Program-made: the position numbers and the translations under genes
Assembly (NCBI GenBank): GCA_012516125.1
Contig: JAAYXB010000027.1
Location: forward strand, 38,093 to 102,092
Direction of reading: 5' to 3'
Source of the DNA: Bacillota bacterium
GTDB taxonomy: Bacteria > Bacillota > SHA-98 > UBA4971
DNA length: 64,000 bases
In this document: positions 1 to 7,832 of the stretch, one piece after another
Layout: each line of letters begins with the position of its first letter
Numbering within the stretch: position 1 is the first letter of the stretch
The notes under the pieces: generated by a model
The model's database searches: none
What the model saw: only the letters and a program-made list of their open reading frames with translations
What the model was told of the DNA's origin: nothing

Positions 1-303
1 CCCGTCGTGCTCTTTCGTTCCCTCACCCGCCGGTTCGCCCACCCGCTCGATCCGGAATATGACCATGCCGTTTGGGTCAGGGCACGCTACCCGGACGGTG
101 TCCGAGAGCCAGTCGTTCTCCTCGACGATGTTGCGTTGCTTTGCCGGGAGCATTGGGAGAATGCTCTGAAGCGCCCACAGGCACATGAATTTGCCATCGG
201 GGATCGTGATACGCCCCCCGCTGACCTCGAAGTAGTCTCCAACCTTCATCGGAAGGTCGCAGAACCCACGAATTTCGTCGACCACAACCCTGAGATCGTA
301 CAT
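1..303 (-). CDS. TIGR04076 family protein, partial (3' end beyond window edge)
   Basis: The first 101 codons of a minus-strand gene are present; its stop lies off the left edge. The protein starts MYDLRVVVDEIRGFCDLPMK and contains a GDYFEVSGG stretch, a central CLWALQSILPMLPAKQR segment and the motif VACPDPNGMVIFRIERV. These match the small TIGR04076 family of unknown function, which is common in anaerobic bacteria. I chose the ATG at 303 because GGAGG lies about 10 bases upstream; an in-frame ATG at 321 would add six residues. It is the first gene after the T-box leader at 437-868, so it should respond to charging of one tRNA. Nothing visible shows an enzymatic activity, and other operon members may lie outside the window. 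Confidence 0.8.
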   Translation of the reverse strand, partial: MYDLRVVVDEIRGFCDLPMKVGDYFEVSGGRITIPDGKFMCLWALQSILPMLPAKQRNIVEENDWLSDTVRVACPDPNGMVIFRIERVGEPAGEGTKEHDG

Positions 304-436
304 GTTCAATGCTGCCTCCATGCTTCTGTGTTGGCGGTCGGCCGGCAGGCTAACCCGCCGACCAGCCTCGTTTGCCGCGAAAGCCTTTCTGCCGGACGGC
401 GACGGCGAGGGCGAGAGTTGCATCCCGACGCCATGG

Positions 437-868
437 CCAACAAAAAAGCCCGTCCCGTAAGGGACGAGCTCAATGATGTGCCCGTGGTGCCACCCTCGTG
501 AGGTAGGAAGATCCTGACCCCACTCGTTACCAGGATACGGCCTTCGGAAATAACCCAGCCGGCGATATCCCTGCCCTGTAACGGTGGCTTCCGGCTCAGC
601 CTACTCAGTCGGGCCATCGCGTGCGCTTCCTTGCGCCTTGCGGCTTATGTGCCATCATGCACCTTCGCGGCGTCGCGGCGACCGCGCGCGTGCCGACCTT
701 TCAGCCTGCGACTCTGGGGCCCACTCGCCACACCCATCTCCGCGGGGCTTGCACCGTCCCCCGCTCGCTCCGGATAAGGGCCTTCCGTGGCGACCTTCCC
801 CTTCAACGCCTTTGCGCTGCTCTGTGTTTCAGTTCTCGCTTCCGGCCCCGTTTACGGCTCCGGTTGCT
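437..868 (-). ncRNA. T-box leader riboswitch
   Basis: On the minus strand, the conserved T-box sequence AGGGTGGCACCACGGG (481-496) is followed at once by an intrinsic terminator (442-470). Upstream lies about 370 bases of structured leader after a sigma-A promoter (872-901). It includes a GTAGG...GCCGG...CCGTTACAGGG segment (about 567-612), typical of the stem III/antiterminator approach in T-boxes. T-boxes read uncharged tRNA: the NCCA end pairs with the T-box bulge and disrupts the terminator. The specifier codon in stem I could not be assigned by eye. The controlled gene is the TIGR04076-family gene at 303 and whatever follows it. Confidence 0.88.
442..470 (-). terminator. T-box attenuator terminator
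   Basis: On the minus strand the stem AGCTCGTCCC / GGGACGGGCT (10 pairs, one G-U, TTAC loop) is followed by TTTTTT. It lies 11 bases after the T-box sequence, so the antiterminator and terminator are mutually exclusive in the usual way. Confidence 0.88.
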
Positions 869-871
869 CCT

Positions 872-901
872 ATTCTAGCAACATCTTTCCTCCGTTGTCA
901 A
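872..901 (-). promoter_or_regulatory. sigma-A promoter of the T-box transcript
   Basis: The minus strand reads TTGACA (896-901), an 18-base spacer, then TAGAAT (872-877). Transcription would begin near 865 and give a leader of about 560 bases before the TIGR04076 start codon. Confidence 0.75.
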
Positions 902-996
902 CAGTGGATTTTGGCCCTCGCTTCCTACCACGGGGCAGTCTGGCCTGGTTTTGCACAGGCAGCATTTCACACGGGGCACCTTTGCGCTGCCACTTC

Positions 997-1025
997 TTGC
1001 CACTCCAGGCGCGGCATGTTATACT
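997..1025 (+). promoter_or_regulatory. sigma-A-type promoter for the Uma2 gene
   Basis: TTGCCA (997-1002), a 17-base spacer and TATACT (1020-1025) face the Uma2-family gene. It is back to back with the T-box promoter, so 878-1025 is a divergent control region. The predicted leader is about 155 bases. Confidence 0.6.
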
Positions 1026-1187
1026 TGAGGTGACTTCGCCATGCGAAACATCAGGTGATCGGGTCTGGAACTATGGGTCACGGTCACGGAGGCGGCCGAG
1101 TGTAAAGACGTGGGCGTTCATGAGGGGAGGCATGCAAAACCGGTGAGTAGAGGTCTATCTGATTCCCTGACAAGGACCTGGGACTCC

Positions 1188-1790
1188 ATGCCGAACGCGG
1201 GCCTGGTAAGTAATGACCCCATCAGCCAGCGCCGGGTCACCTACAGCGACTATGCTGCGCTCGATGACGGACGGCGCTATCAGGTTTTGTCGGGCATACT
1301 GGTGGCCGAGCCTGCTCCGACGACCCTGCACCAGCAGGTTGTAGCCAACCTTTTTCACGTTCTCAGAGATCATATCGACAATCATATCGACAGAATGGCC
1401 GGGGGCATCTTGCTGCCCTCACCGGTCGACGTCATCCTCGATCCCGAGGAGCAGGTCGAGGTGCTCCAACCGGACATTGTGTGGGTTCGACCGGAGCGCT
1501 CCGCGATCGTGGGGATGGCAGCCATTTTCGGTGTTCCCGACCTTGTGGTCGAGGTGCTCTCACCATCGAATGCAATGCGCGACCGCAGCGAGAAAATCCC
1601 GCGATACCGCAGGTTCGGCGTGCCACACGTCTGGATTCTCGATCCTGAGATGCGTCTTCTCGAGGAGATGGTCCTGGCTGGTCCCGGTTCGTATGAGGAG
1701 ACGCTGCTTCACCGGGGTCGGGAGACTGTCAGGCCGGGGTGTTTTCCCGGGCTTCGCTTCGAACTCGCGCGGGTATGGCCAGCATTATGA
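1188..1790 (+). CDS. Uma2 family endonuclease-like protein (DUF820)
   Basis: This 200-residue protein carries the Uma2/DUF820 pattern of a PD-(D/E)XK-type fold. An N-terminal VTYSDYAALDDGRRYQVLSG segment is followed by LQPDIVWV (first acidic site), then VPDLVVEVLSPSN with the second acidic residue. RDRSEKIPRYRRFGVPHVWI supplies the lysine and the closing helix. The family is predicted to be nuclease-like and is often found as mobile multicopy genes, mostly of unknown biological role. The start is uncertain: ATG 1188 has only AAGGA-like pairing, and a GTG at 1110 would add 26 residues. It has no operon partner; its neighbours are a divergent T-box operon and a convergent pilin operon. Confidence 0.8.
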   Translation: MPNAGLVSNDPISQRRVTYSDYAALDDGRRYQVLSGILVAEPAPTTLHQQVVANLFHVLRDHIDNHIDRMAGGILLPSPVDVILDPEEQVEVLQPDIVWVRPERSAIVGMAAIFGVPDLVVEVLSPSNAMRDRSEKIPRYRRFGVPHVWILDPEMRLLEEMVLAGPGSYEETLLHRGRETVRPGCFPGLRFELARVWPAL

Positions 1791-1966
1791 GCGCTCAAGG
1801 CTTACAGACCTATGGGAGCTAAACACGACTCGTAAGTCGCAGGTGCACCTTCGCCGAACAACGAAGCCCGATGGCCATTCTCGCGGGCCTGGTCCGGCAG
1901 ACAGAGGCCCTCCGTGCCGCCTTCCAGTGATCTGAGTCCTGTACGGAAAGGCCAGATGCGAGTCTG

Positions 1967-2548
1967 TCAGCGGCTACGTAAGGCGACAAACGAACGTGTT
2001 GCGAAGGTCCTGGTACCCGAGCCAAGGGAGAGGCTTACCTCCACTCCTGTAGCCTGTGCCGCGTCAGCATAGTCCAACTGGGACCCCGCCTGCACAGGGG
2101 AGCTGTCCGCACCATAATACGTGAAAACGCACGACAGGACATGCGCGCCCTCATGCACAATGGGGAGCCCGTTCCGACGTATGGTACCACCACGAGAACT
2201 ACCGTCGTCCGAAACCGCCAAGCTGAACGCGTACTCGACCTCGTCTCCGCGCTGGTCAACAAGCCTCAGGGTCCTGTCATCGGAGCCATCCAGGACTTGA
2301 CGCGCTCCTCTTACGTCAGTGGTTATCTGTTCCACCACTCTGGACGCTTCCCCTGCCAGGAACATGATGTCCCGGGATATCGCCCAGGCGCGTGCACCGA
2401 CCGTGAGAGCCCCGTATGCGATGCCGAGCACAATTGGGATCACCGCGAGAACCATCGTCACCTCGACCAGCGTCAGCCCACGCTGGTCCAGTCCAAGCCA
2501 ATTATGCGAAATCTGTAGAATAACCAGCTTCTCCCCAGTTCTGTTCAC
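1967..2548 (-). CDS. PilW-like prepilin (type IV pilin / pseudopilin)
   Basis: This protein of about 193 residues has a class III prepilin signal. A positively charged leader ends QRG, followed by LTLVEVTMVLAVIPIVLGIA, with Glu at +5 of the mature protein and a hydrophobic helix of about 20 residues. PilD-type peptidase should cut after the Gly. The rest is a soluble domain with no catalytic motif. The GTG at 2548 has GAGGAG nine bases upstream; a TTG seven codons earlier is possible. It is the last gene of a three-gene pilin operon and probably forms part of a minor-pilin tip complex of a type IV pilus or type II-like system. No pilus assembly ATPase or peptidase is present in the window. 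Confidence 0.72.
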   Translation of the reverse strand: MNRTGEKLVILQISHNWLGLDQRGLTLVEVTMVLAVIPIVLGIAYGALTVGARAWAISRDIMFLAGEASRVVEQITTDVRGARQVLDGSDDRTLRLVDQRGDEVEYAFSLAVSDDGSSRGGTIRRNGLPIVHEGAHVLSCVFTYYGADSSPVQAGSQLDYADAAQATGVEVSLSLGSGTRTFATRSFVALRSR

Positions 2549-2664
2549 TTTGCTACGCTCCTCACGCAACCCAAGACCCAGGTATCAGGCGTTCCTTACG
2601 CGTCTTTCGCTGCCCCAGCCTAGGCCTGAGGAAGCGGTCGGAAGTGCCCTGCGGCCGCTGCCCC

Positions 2665-3129
2665 TCAAAGCCCACCTGCATATACATAGGTACTCAGACT
2701 CACGAGCAACTTGCCGTACTCAGCTGGCTTGGGCCTTGGATACCGGTGCACACTCACCGTGACGAGCCACAAGCTGTTCGCTCCCGCCGTATCGACGGCT
2801 GTCACAGCCCTGACAACTTCGTACTGGGTGTGCTCGCTGCCCCCTTCTCCTGCGCGGGAAACAACCCACGTGACAGTGCCCGCTTCAAGGTCCTGCGCGC
2901 CCGCGGTCTTGACGTCCTCCATCCATTCACGGGCAAGGTCAGTGACATATGACATCTCATCTGCACGTGCGGCCCCTCCCACGCCCATTCCCAAGACGCC
3001 CATAAGTGGGATGATCGCCGCCGATACGATGACCAGGGCGATGAGCACCTCGATAAGGGTCATGCCCGATGTGCACGAGCCCTTGCTGTGCGGGCCGCTC
3101 CCTGGGCCACCTTGTGGCCCTCCATGCAC
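2665..3129 (-). CDS. PilV-like prepilin
   Basis: The class III signal SCTSG / MTLIEVLIALVIVSAAIIPL is clear: Gly at -1, Glu at +5 and a hydrophobic helix. A soluble domain of about 110 residues with beta-rich repeats follows. The open frame extends back to 3303, but that would overlap the upstream gene by about 150 bases and give an abnormally long Gly/Pro-rich leader. I therefore prefer the GTG at 3129 (leader of about 22 residues), although no good ribosome-binding site marks it. It lies between the PilX-like and PilW-like genes, the usual order of minor pilin genes (X, V, W). Function is inferred from the signal and context only. Confidence 0.68.
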   Translation of the reverse strand: MHGGPQGGPGSGPHSKGSCTSGMTLIEVLIALVIVSAAIIPLMGVLGMGVGGAARADEMSYVTDLAREWMEDVKTAGAQDLEAGTVTWVVSRAGEGGSEHTQYEVVRAVTAVDTAGANSLWLVTVSVHRYPRPKPAEYGKLLVSLSTYVYAGGL

Positions 3130-3151
3130 GCCGCCGGGTGGAGGGACGCGT

Positions 3152-4534
3152 CTATTCTGCAGACTGGTACGAGCTTCTCCATGTGTCGCGAAGGAGAGAG
3201 AGCCTCGTCTTTCCGCCGGTGAAGTGAGGCGGTTGATTCTCCGGGCGAAGCAGCCCATAATCGTAACGTATGTCATAACGCCCATTTCCTGTGAGATTTG
3301 CATTGCCTCTTATAACAAGGTTCCCCCTCTTAATCTCAAGGGCTCCGCCGCCTTTGTTGAGATTGCCGTTTACCCAGACGACCCCATCAACAGACACAGT
3401 GCTGTGTAGCCCTTGCTGGATGTTCACATTCCCCTTGGCCATGATTGCGGGGAGGTTGTCCTTATGGCCAATCACCACTTCGTCCCTCAGATGAAGATTC
3501 CCTTCACAGAAGGCTCCCCCGAGCAGAGTGCAACCATCACTAAGGGTTGCGTTCCCCCCGGTGTAGAGCGATCCCCCCACTGTCGCTCCCGAGACCTCCA
3601 GGTTGCCGCCATCCAGGTAGACATTGCCCTTTATCTCGCCGCTGATTCCGCCTTGGCGGATGTTAACACCAGCGGACATCTTAACATCACCGTCGATTAC
3701 GCTGTCCGCGTCCCCGATCCCGGACACATTTCCACCCTGAATGCAGACTGACCCGGATATGCGGCCCACTATGGGCCCGTTGATGTTGCTCGATTTGATG
3801 AGAATGCTGCCAAACACCGGTCCGATGATCCCGTGGGTCACATTGCAGCCACTCAGGTAGACGTCTCCATAAACGGGTCCCACTATGCGGCTGATATTGG
3901 CATTCCTGTAGTAGTGCGGCCCTGACCCGACCGGCCTCACCTCGCCTAGGTTGCCAGAAAGGGGAGGGACACCCGGCGTCACCCATGAGATGTCAGGCTC
4001 AAGCAAGGCACGATACGCGCCCCAGTCAGGACTGGGCACATCCGGTAGCGCGAGACCCGTAACCGGACCGTTCGGACCGCTCGCCGGTTCGACGTTCTCG
4101 ACCCGCGGGGGGTTGAGATTCCCGGCTGCGAACACCACGTGTTGCCATGCCTCCGGCGAGCTTTTCGCCGCTACTGAGACCTCGCAGGTGTGCCATCCCG
4201 TGCTGGCGGAGGAACGAACGAGGTATACGGAGGCATCATCGGAGCTCTGGGCACAGCTGACAGTGTAGGCGACGCCGTCTATGCTACCATCAAGATCTGA
4301 TGGGGTGGCCTCCCTGCTATCACAAAGGAAAAGCCACCGGTTGATTCCCGCCTCGGCTGCATAGAGAGCTTTCGCCCTGTCCCGCGCCCAGGTTGACGCT
4401 TTGTAGGCATTCGCTGCGATGGCCATCGCTGCGGCTGCAAGGACTCCGAGCACGGCGACGGCCACGAGCACAGCCAAAAACACCGTGCCGCTCTCCCCCT
4501 TGCTCCGCGGGTGCTCACCGGCGAGCCCGGACAC
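3152..4534 (-). CDS. PilX-like protein with bactofilin-like beta-helical repeat domain
   Basis: This protein of about 460 residues starts with a short cytoplasmic head, then a hydrophobic segment (TVFLAVLVAVAVLGVLAAAA, about residues 17-40). Next comes the LYAAEAGINRWL motif typical of PilX-type pilus proteins. Residues from about 195 to 430 form a long series of short Gly/Asn/Val repeats, such as GPVYGDVYLSGCNV, GPVFGSILIKSSNI and GNVYLDGGNLEVSG. They predict a right-handed beta-helix similar to polymer-forming (bactofilin-like) domains. Start: GTG 4534 with GGAG eight bases upstream. It is the first gene of the pilin operon. The role is inferred: a surface-exposed pilus or secretion-system component whose repeats may self-assemble or bind a substrate. 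Confidence 0.65.
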   Translation of the reverse strand: MSGLAGEHPRSKGESGTVFLAVLVAVAVLGVLAAAAMAIAANAYKASTWARDRAKALYAAEAGINRWLFLCDSREATPSDLDGSIDGVAYTVSCAQSSDDASVYLVRSSASTGWHTCEVSVAAKSSPEAWQHVVFAAGNLNPPRVENVEPASGPNGPVTGLALPDVPSPDWGAYRALLEPDISWVTPGVPPLSGNLGEVRPVGSGPHYYRNANISRIVGPVYGDVYLSGCNVTHGIIGPVFGSILIKSSNINGPIVGRISGSVCIQGGNVSGIGDADSVIDGDVKMSAGVNIRQGGISGEIKGNVYLDGGNLEVSGATVGGSLYTGGNATLSDGCTLLGGAFCEGNLHLRDEVVIGHKDNLPAIMAKGNVNIQQGLHSTVSVDGVVWVNGNLNKGGGALEIKRGNLVIRGNANLTGNGRYDIRYDYGLLRPENQPPHFTGGKTRLSLLRDTWRSSYQSAE

Positions 4535-4810
4535 TTGCCTCACTCCTCTCGTCCCTGCTCAAGAACCATCTCCCACATCGGATCCGTGCCCCCACTTCTC
4601 CAACCTTCAGCAGTTCCAGCCGTGCCAGCCTAGCCACGATCGAACACCGATGTTAATGTCGAATTATTCGCTAACGGTCGGCGATTTCCTGCAAACAGGT
4701 TACGTATTCATCAGTTGCATGATGCCTGTGACAGGCCTGGCGAGTCTCGGGGAATACTTACTGAAGCAAGGAATCAGAAGTTGTACCGTCCGAGGAGGTC
4801 TTTGAGAAGC

Positions 4811-6025
4811 ATGGCAGTCGTGGTAGTTGTGGGCGCGGGAACTGGGGGGCTCACAGCCGCGATAACCCTGCGCAAGGGGCTTGCGCGGGAGCATGAGGTG
4901 GCGGTGGTGGAGCGCGAGATGGTTCAGGGGTTCTACCCGTCCCTCCTTTGGGTACTCGAGGGCCGGCGGACGCCGAAGGACATCACGAGGAGCCTGGACG
5001 CCGTCAGGCGGCGAGGTATCACGCTCGTCCACGACACCGTTCAGGACGTTGACATGGTGCGCCGCCTCGTGAAATGCGAGCGAGAGCAGGTGCCCTATGA
5101 CTTCCTGGTCCTGGCGCCAGGGGCAGACCACGCTCCTGAACGCGTCCCGGGCCTGGTGGACGCGCCTGCGCACCCGATGGCGTCGGGGTCGGCCCGGACA
5201 CCGGGGCCGGTGTTCAACCTTTTCTCTATTGAAGGCATCCTCGGTCTACGCGGAGCCCTGGAGACGGCCGAACGTGGGGACATCCTCGTAGTCGCGCCGG
5301 CTGGTCCGTACAAGTGCCCGCCGGTGCCCGTCGAAACAGCCATGATCCTCGACCGCGTTCTGCGCAGGGCGGGCAAGCGAAAGAGGTTCTCGATAAGCGT
5401 GTTTTCGCCAGAGACCCTGCCTTTCGAGGCTGCGGGCACCGCCGTGGGCAGGACAGCGGTGCAAGCGATGGCGCGTCGCGAGGTGTCATACCACGGGGAC
5501 TGGCACCTGGAGAGCGTGGATCGGGACCGCAGGGTGGCCGTGTTCACCGAGGGCCGTGTGGCATACGACATACTTGTCTTCATCCCGCCGATCCGGGTTC
5601 CCGACTTCGTAAAGCAGGCTGGCCTCTCCTCGGGCAAGGACGAGTTTGTGAGGGTGGACCCGCACTATCTCTCGCTGTCAACCGTGGACAACCCGAGGGG
5701 TGGAGAGGATCGGGTCTTCGCCATTGGGGACGTCACCAATATTCCGATGCCGCGCGGCGGGTCTATCCCGAAATCAGGCGCCGTCGCTCACCTGCAGTCC
5801 CTCGTGGTTGCGGGGAATATCGCCGCGCTCGTGCGCGGCAAGGCTCCCAGAAGACGTTTCTCGGGCCTTGCCATGTGTGTGGTCGAGATGGGGGACCTTC
5901 CCCCGGTCACGATCGTCGGCAATTTCTTCTCACAGTCACGCGATTTCAGGGTTCTGCCGCGCCTGCGGGCCTTTATTACCGTCAAGCAACTCGTTGAGCG
6001 AAACTGGCTTCGCGAACGACAGTAG
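4811..6025 (+). CDS. NAD(P)/FAD-dependent oxidoreductase, sulfide:quinone-reductase-like
   Basis: The 404-residue flavoprotein opens with VVVVVGAGTGGLTAAITLRK, a Rossmann FAD-binding GxGxxG site. Its architecture matches FCSD/SQR-like pyridine nucleotide-disulfide oxidoreductases: YDFLVLAPGADHAPE near residue 100, a central APAGPYKCPPVPVET segment and a FAIGDVTNIPMP second FAD motif near 310. The single clear Cys in KCPPVP is at the place used by SQR and sulfide dehydrogenases; a full Cys trio is not evident, so sulfide as substrate is only a guess. The start ATG 4811 has AGGAGGT about 10 bases upstream; the frame is open further up but without coding character. It stands alone and converges on livF. 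Confidence 0.75.
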   Translation: MAVVVVVGAGTGGLTAAITLRKGLAREHEVAVVEREMVQGFYPSLLWVLEGRRTPKDITRSLDAVRRRGITLVHDTVQDVDMVRRLVKCEREQVPYDFLVLAPGADHAPERVPGLVDAPAHPMASGSARTPGPVFNLFSIEGILGLRGALETAERGDILVVAPAGPYKCPPVPVETAMILDRVLRRAGKRKRFSISVFSPETLPFEAAGTAVGRTAVQAMARREVSYHGDWHLESVDRDRRVAVFTEGRVAYDILVFIPPIRVPDFVKQAGLSSGKDEFVRVDPHYLSLSTVDNPRGGEDRVFAIGDVTNIPMPRGGSIPKSGAVAHLQSLVVAGNIAALVRGKAPRRRFSGLAMCVVEMGDLPPVTIVGNFFSQSRDFRVLPRLRAFITVKQLVERNWLRERQ

Positions 6026-6046
6026 ACTACCGGAATCTCACACTCC

Positions 6047-6829
6047 TTACGGTGACACCGCGGCCGCGCTCCCCTGCCCTGCCTGCGCGGGCCGGCGACC
6101 TGCGGCAGGCCTGCGCCCCATCCCAAGATACGCCTGCTGGACCCTGGGGTCCTGCCGGAGATCTCGCGACGGGCCGGCGAGCACGATCCGCCCGGTCTCG
6201 AGCACATAGGCCCTGTGCGCGACACGCAGCGCAATCCTCGCGTTCTGCTCGACGAGCAGGATGGTCACGCCCTGCCGGTTGATCTCCCGGATGGTGCGGA
6301 AGATTTCCTGCACCAGCTTGGGCGCAAGCCCCAGCGACGGCTCGTCCAGAAGAAGCACCTTCGGGTCAGCCATGAGGCCCCGGGCGATGGCGAGCATCTG
6401 CTGTTCGCCTCCCGACAGCGTCCCAGCGAGCTGGCCGCGGCGCTCGGCGAGCCTCGGGAACAGCCGGTACGCCCGCTCGCGCCCCGCCCGCACCCGGGCA
6501 GAGTCCCGGCGGTACTTGTAGGCTCCCAGGTTGAGGTTCTCCTCAACCGTGAGCGTGGCGAAGACGCGGCGCCCCTCGGGCACGTGCGCGACTCCAAGCT
6601 CCACTATTCTGTGCGCCGGCAGAGATTGAATCTCCTGACCGCCCAGCCGGATTCGCCCGGCACGCGGGCGCAAGAGTCCGGAGATGGCCCGAAGGGTTGT
6701 GGTCTTGCCCGCGCCGTTGGCCCCGAGGAGGGTTACGGTCTCTCCTTCCTCGAGGCTGAGGCTGATGCCCTTCACGGCCTCGACGTTTCCGTATGATATG
6801 TGGACGTCTTCAAGCTCAAGCAGGCTCAT
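6047..6829 (-). CDS. livF: Branched-chain amino acid ABC transporter ATP-binding protein LivF
   Basis: 260 residues. Walker A GANGAGKTT is near residue 34, LSGGEQQMLAIARGLM gives the signature, LLLDEPSLGLAP is Walker B and VEQNA marks the H-loop region. The LivF-type start (LLELEDVHISYGNVEAVKGI) distinguishes it from LivG. It would power uptake of leucine, isoleucine or valine, or a related compound, together with LivG, LivH, LivM and LivK. It is the last gene of the transporter operon and overlaps livG by 14 bases. A 20-residue Gly/Ala/Arg-rich tail extends past the usual end. Confidence 0.93.
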   Translation of the reverse strand: MSLLELEDVHISYGNVEAVKGISLSLEEGETVTLLGANGAGKTTTLRAISGLLRPRAGRIRLGGQEIQSLPAHRIVELGVAHVPEGRRVFATLTVEENLNLGAYKYRRDSARVRAGRERAYRLFPRLAERRGQLAGTLSGGEQQMLAIARGLMADPKVLLLDEPSLGLAPKLVQEIFRTIREINRQGVTILLVEQNARIALRVAHRAYVLETGRIVLAGPSRDLRQDPRVQQAYLGMGRRPAAGRRPAQAGQGSAAAVSP

Positions 6830-7832
6830 GCCAATCCGTCCTTACGCGACCGGCATCACCGCCACCGCCGGATCCGGTGTTACCGGTCTTGCCGGTCTGT
6901 TCAGTCTCGGTCATGCTGGACTCGTTGGACTCTCCCGTCTTGTCGGCCTCATCCATCTCGTCGGTGTCGTCCTCGGTTCCAAGGTACGCCTCCACCACGC
7001 GGGGGTCCTGCTGGACCTCCTCGGGGGTGCCTTCGCTGATCTTCTGTCCGTTGTCCATAACGGCAACGAGGTCAGATACTCCCATGACCACCTGCATATC
7101 ATGCTCGATGAGAAAGACCGTGATCCCTGACTCCCTGATCTCCTCGATGAGGTCCATGAGCCCGGCCGTTTCTTCCTCGTTTAGGCCGCCGGCAGGCTCA
7201 TCCAGGATGAGGAGACGCGGCCTCGTGGCGAGGGCTCGCGCTATCTCGAGCCGCCTCCGGTTGCCGTACGGCAGGTTGCGCGCAAGCTCATCGCGGCATC
7301 CCCACAGGCCCATCTGGCGAAGGCAGCGCTCAGCCTCGTTCCTCATGCGCTCCTCCTCCCTGCGCTGGCCCGCGGTCCTGAAGATCGATGCCGCCACCCC
7401 TGCCCGGCCTCTGCAGTGTTGGCCTGAGAGGACGTTTTCGAAGCATGTCAGGTTCTCGAAGAGCCGGAGCGTCTGGAAGGTGCGCGCGATGCCCGCCTCT
7501 GCAACCTGGTGCGGCAGCTTGCCGACAAGCTCGCGCCCGGCAAACGTAATCCTCCCCCCATCCGGGCGGTAGATGCCTGTGATGAGGTTGAACACGGTTG
7601 TCTTCCCAGCGCCGTTCGGCCCAATGAGGCTTGTGATGCTGCCCTCGCGCACGTCAAGGTCGAAGGCGTCCACGGCGCGGAGCCCGCCGAATCGCTTGCT
7701 CACTCCCCTCAACTGGAGAAGGATCCCGTTGTCTGCTCCCTGCTTGCCGTGGTCGCCGTGCGCACTGTGTGCGCTGTGGTGAGCACTGCACGTACCGCTG
7801 GCTGTGCCTTCACTGCCCGCGCCGGTTATCAC
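6816..7832 (-). CDS. livG: Branched-chain amino acid ABC transporter ATP-binding protein LivG
   Basis: The ATPase core begins at about residue 38 (LLQLRGVSKRFGGLRAVDAF), with Walker A GPNGAGKTT, NLPYGNRRRLEIARALATRP as the LivG-type signature and LLILDEPAGGLNEEE as Walker B. At 338 residues it is about 80 longer than usual. A His-rich N-terminal extension (AHHSAHSAHGDHG) and an acidic then Gly/Thr-rich C-terminal tail (about 50 residues) flank the normal domain. The start is supported by the GTGA overlap with the livM stop at 7829-7832. Both tails look like low-complexity additions; the histidines could bind metal, but that is speculation. Confidence 0.92.
   Translation of the reverse strand: MITGAGSEGTASGTCSAHHSAHSAHGDHGKQGADNGILLQLRGVSKRFGGLRAVDAFDLDVREGSITSLIGPNGAGKTTVFNLITGIYRPDGGRITFAGRELVGKLPHQVAEAGIARTFQTLRLFENLTCFENVLSGQHCRGRAGVAASIFRTAGQRREEERMRNEAERCLRQMGLWGCRDELARNLPYGNRRRLEIARALATRPRLLILDEPAGGLNEEETAGLMDLIEEIRESGITVFLIEHDMQVVMGVSDLVAVMDNGQKISEGTPEEVQQDPRVVEAYLGTEDDTDEMDEADKTGESNESSMTETEQTGKTGNTGSGGGGDAGRVRTDWHEPA

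Noticed and set aside
7..501. 164-codon plus-strand frame at the left edge
   Set aside because: It is antisense to the TIGR04076 gene and to the T-box terminator, both better supported.
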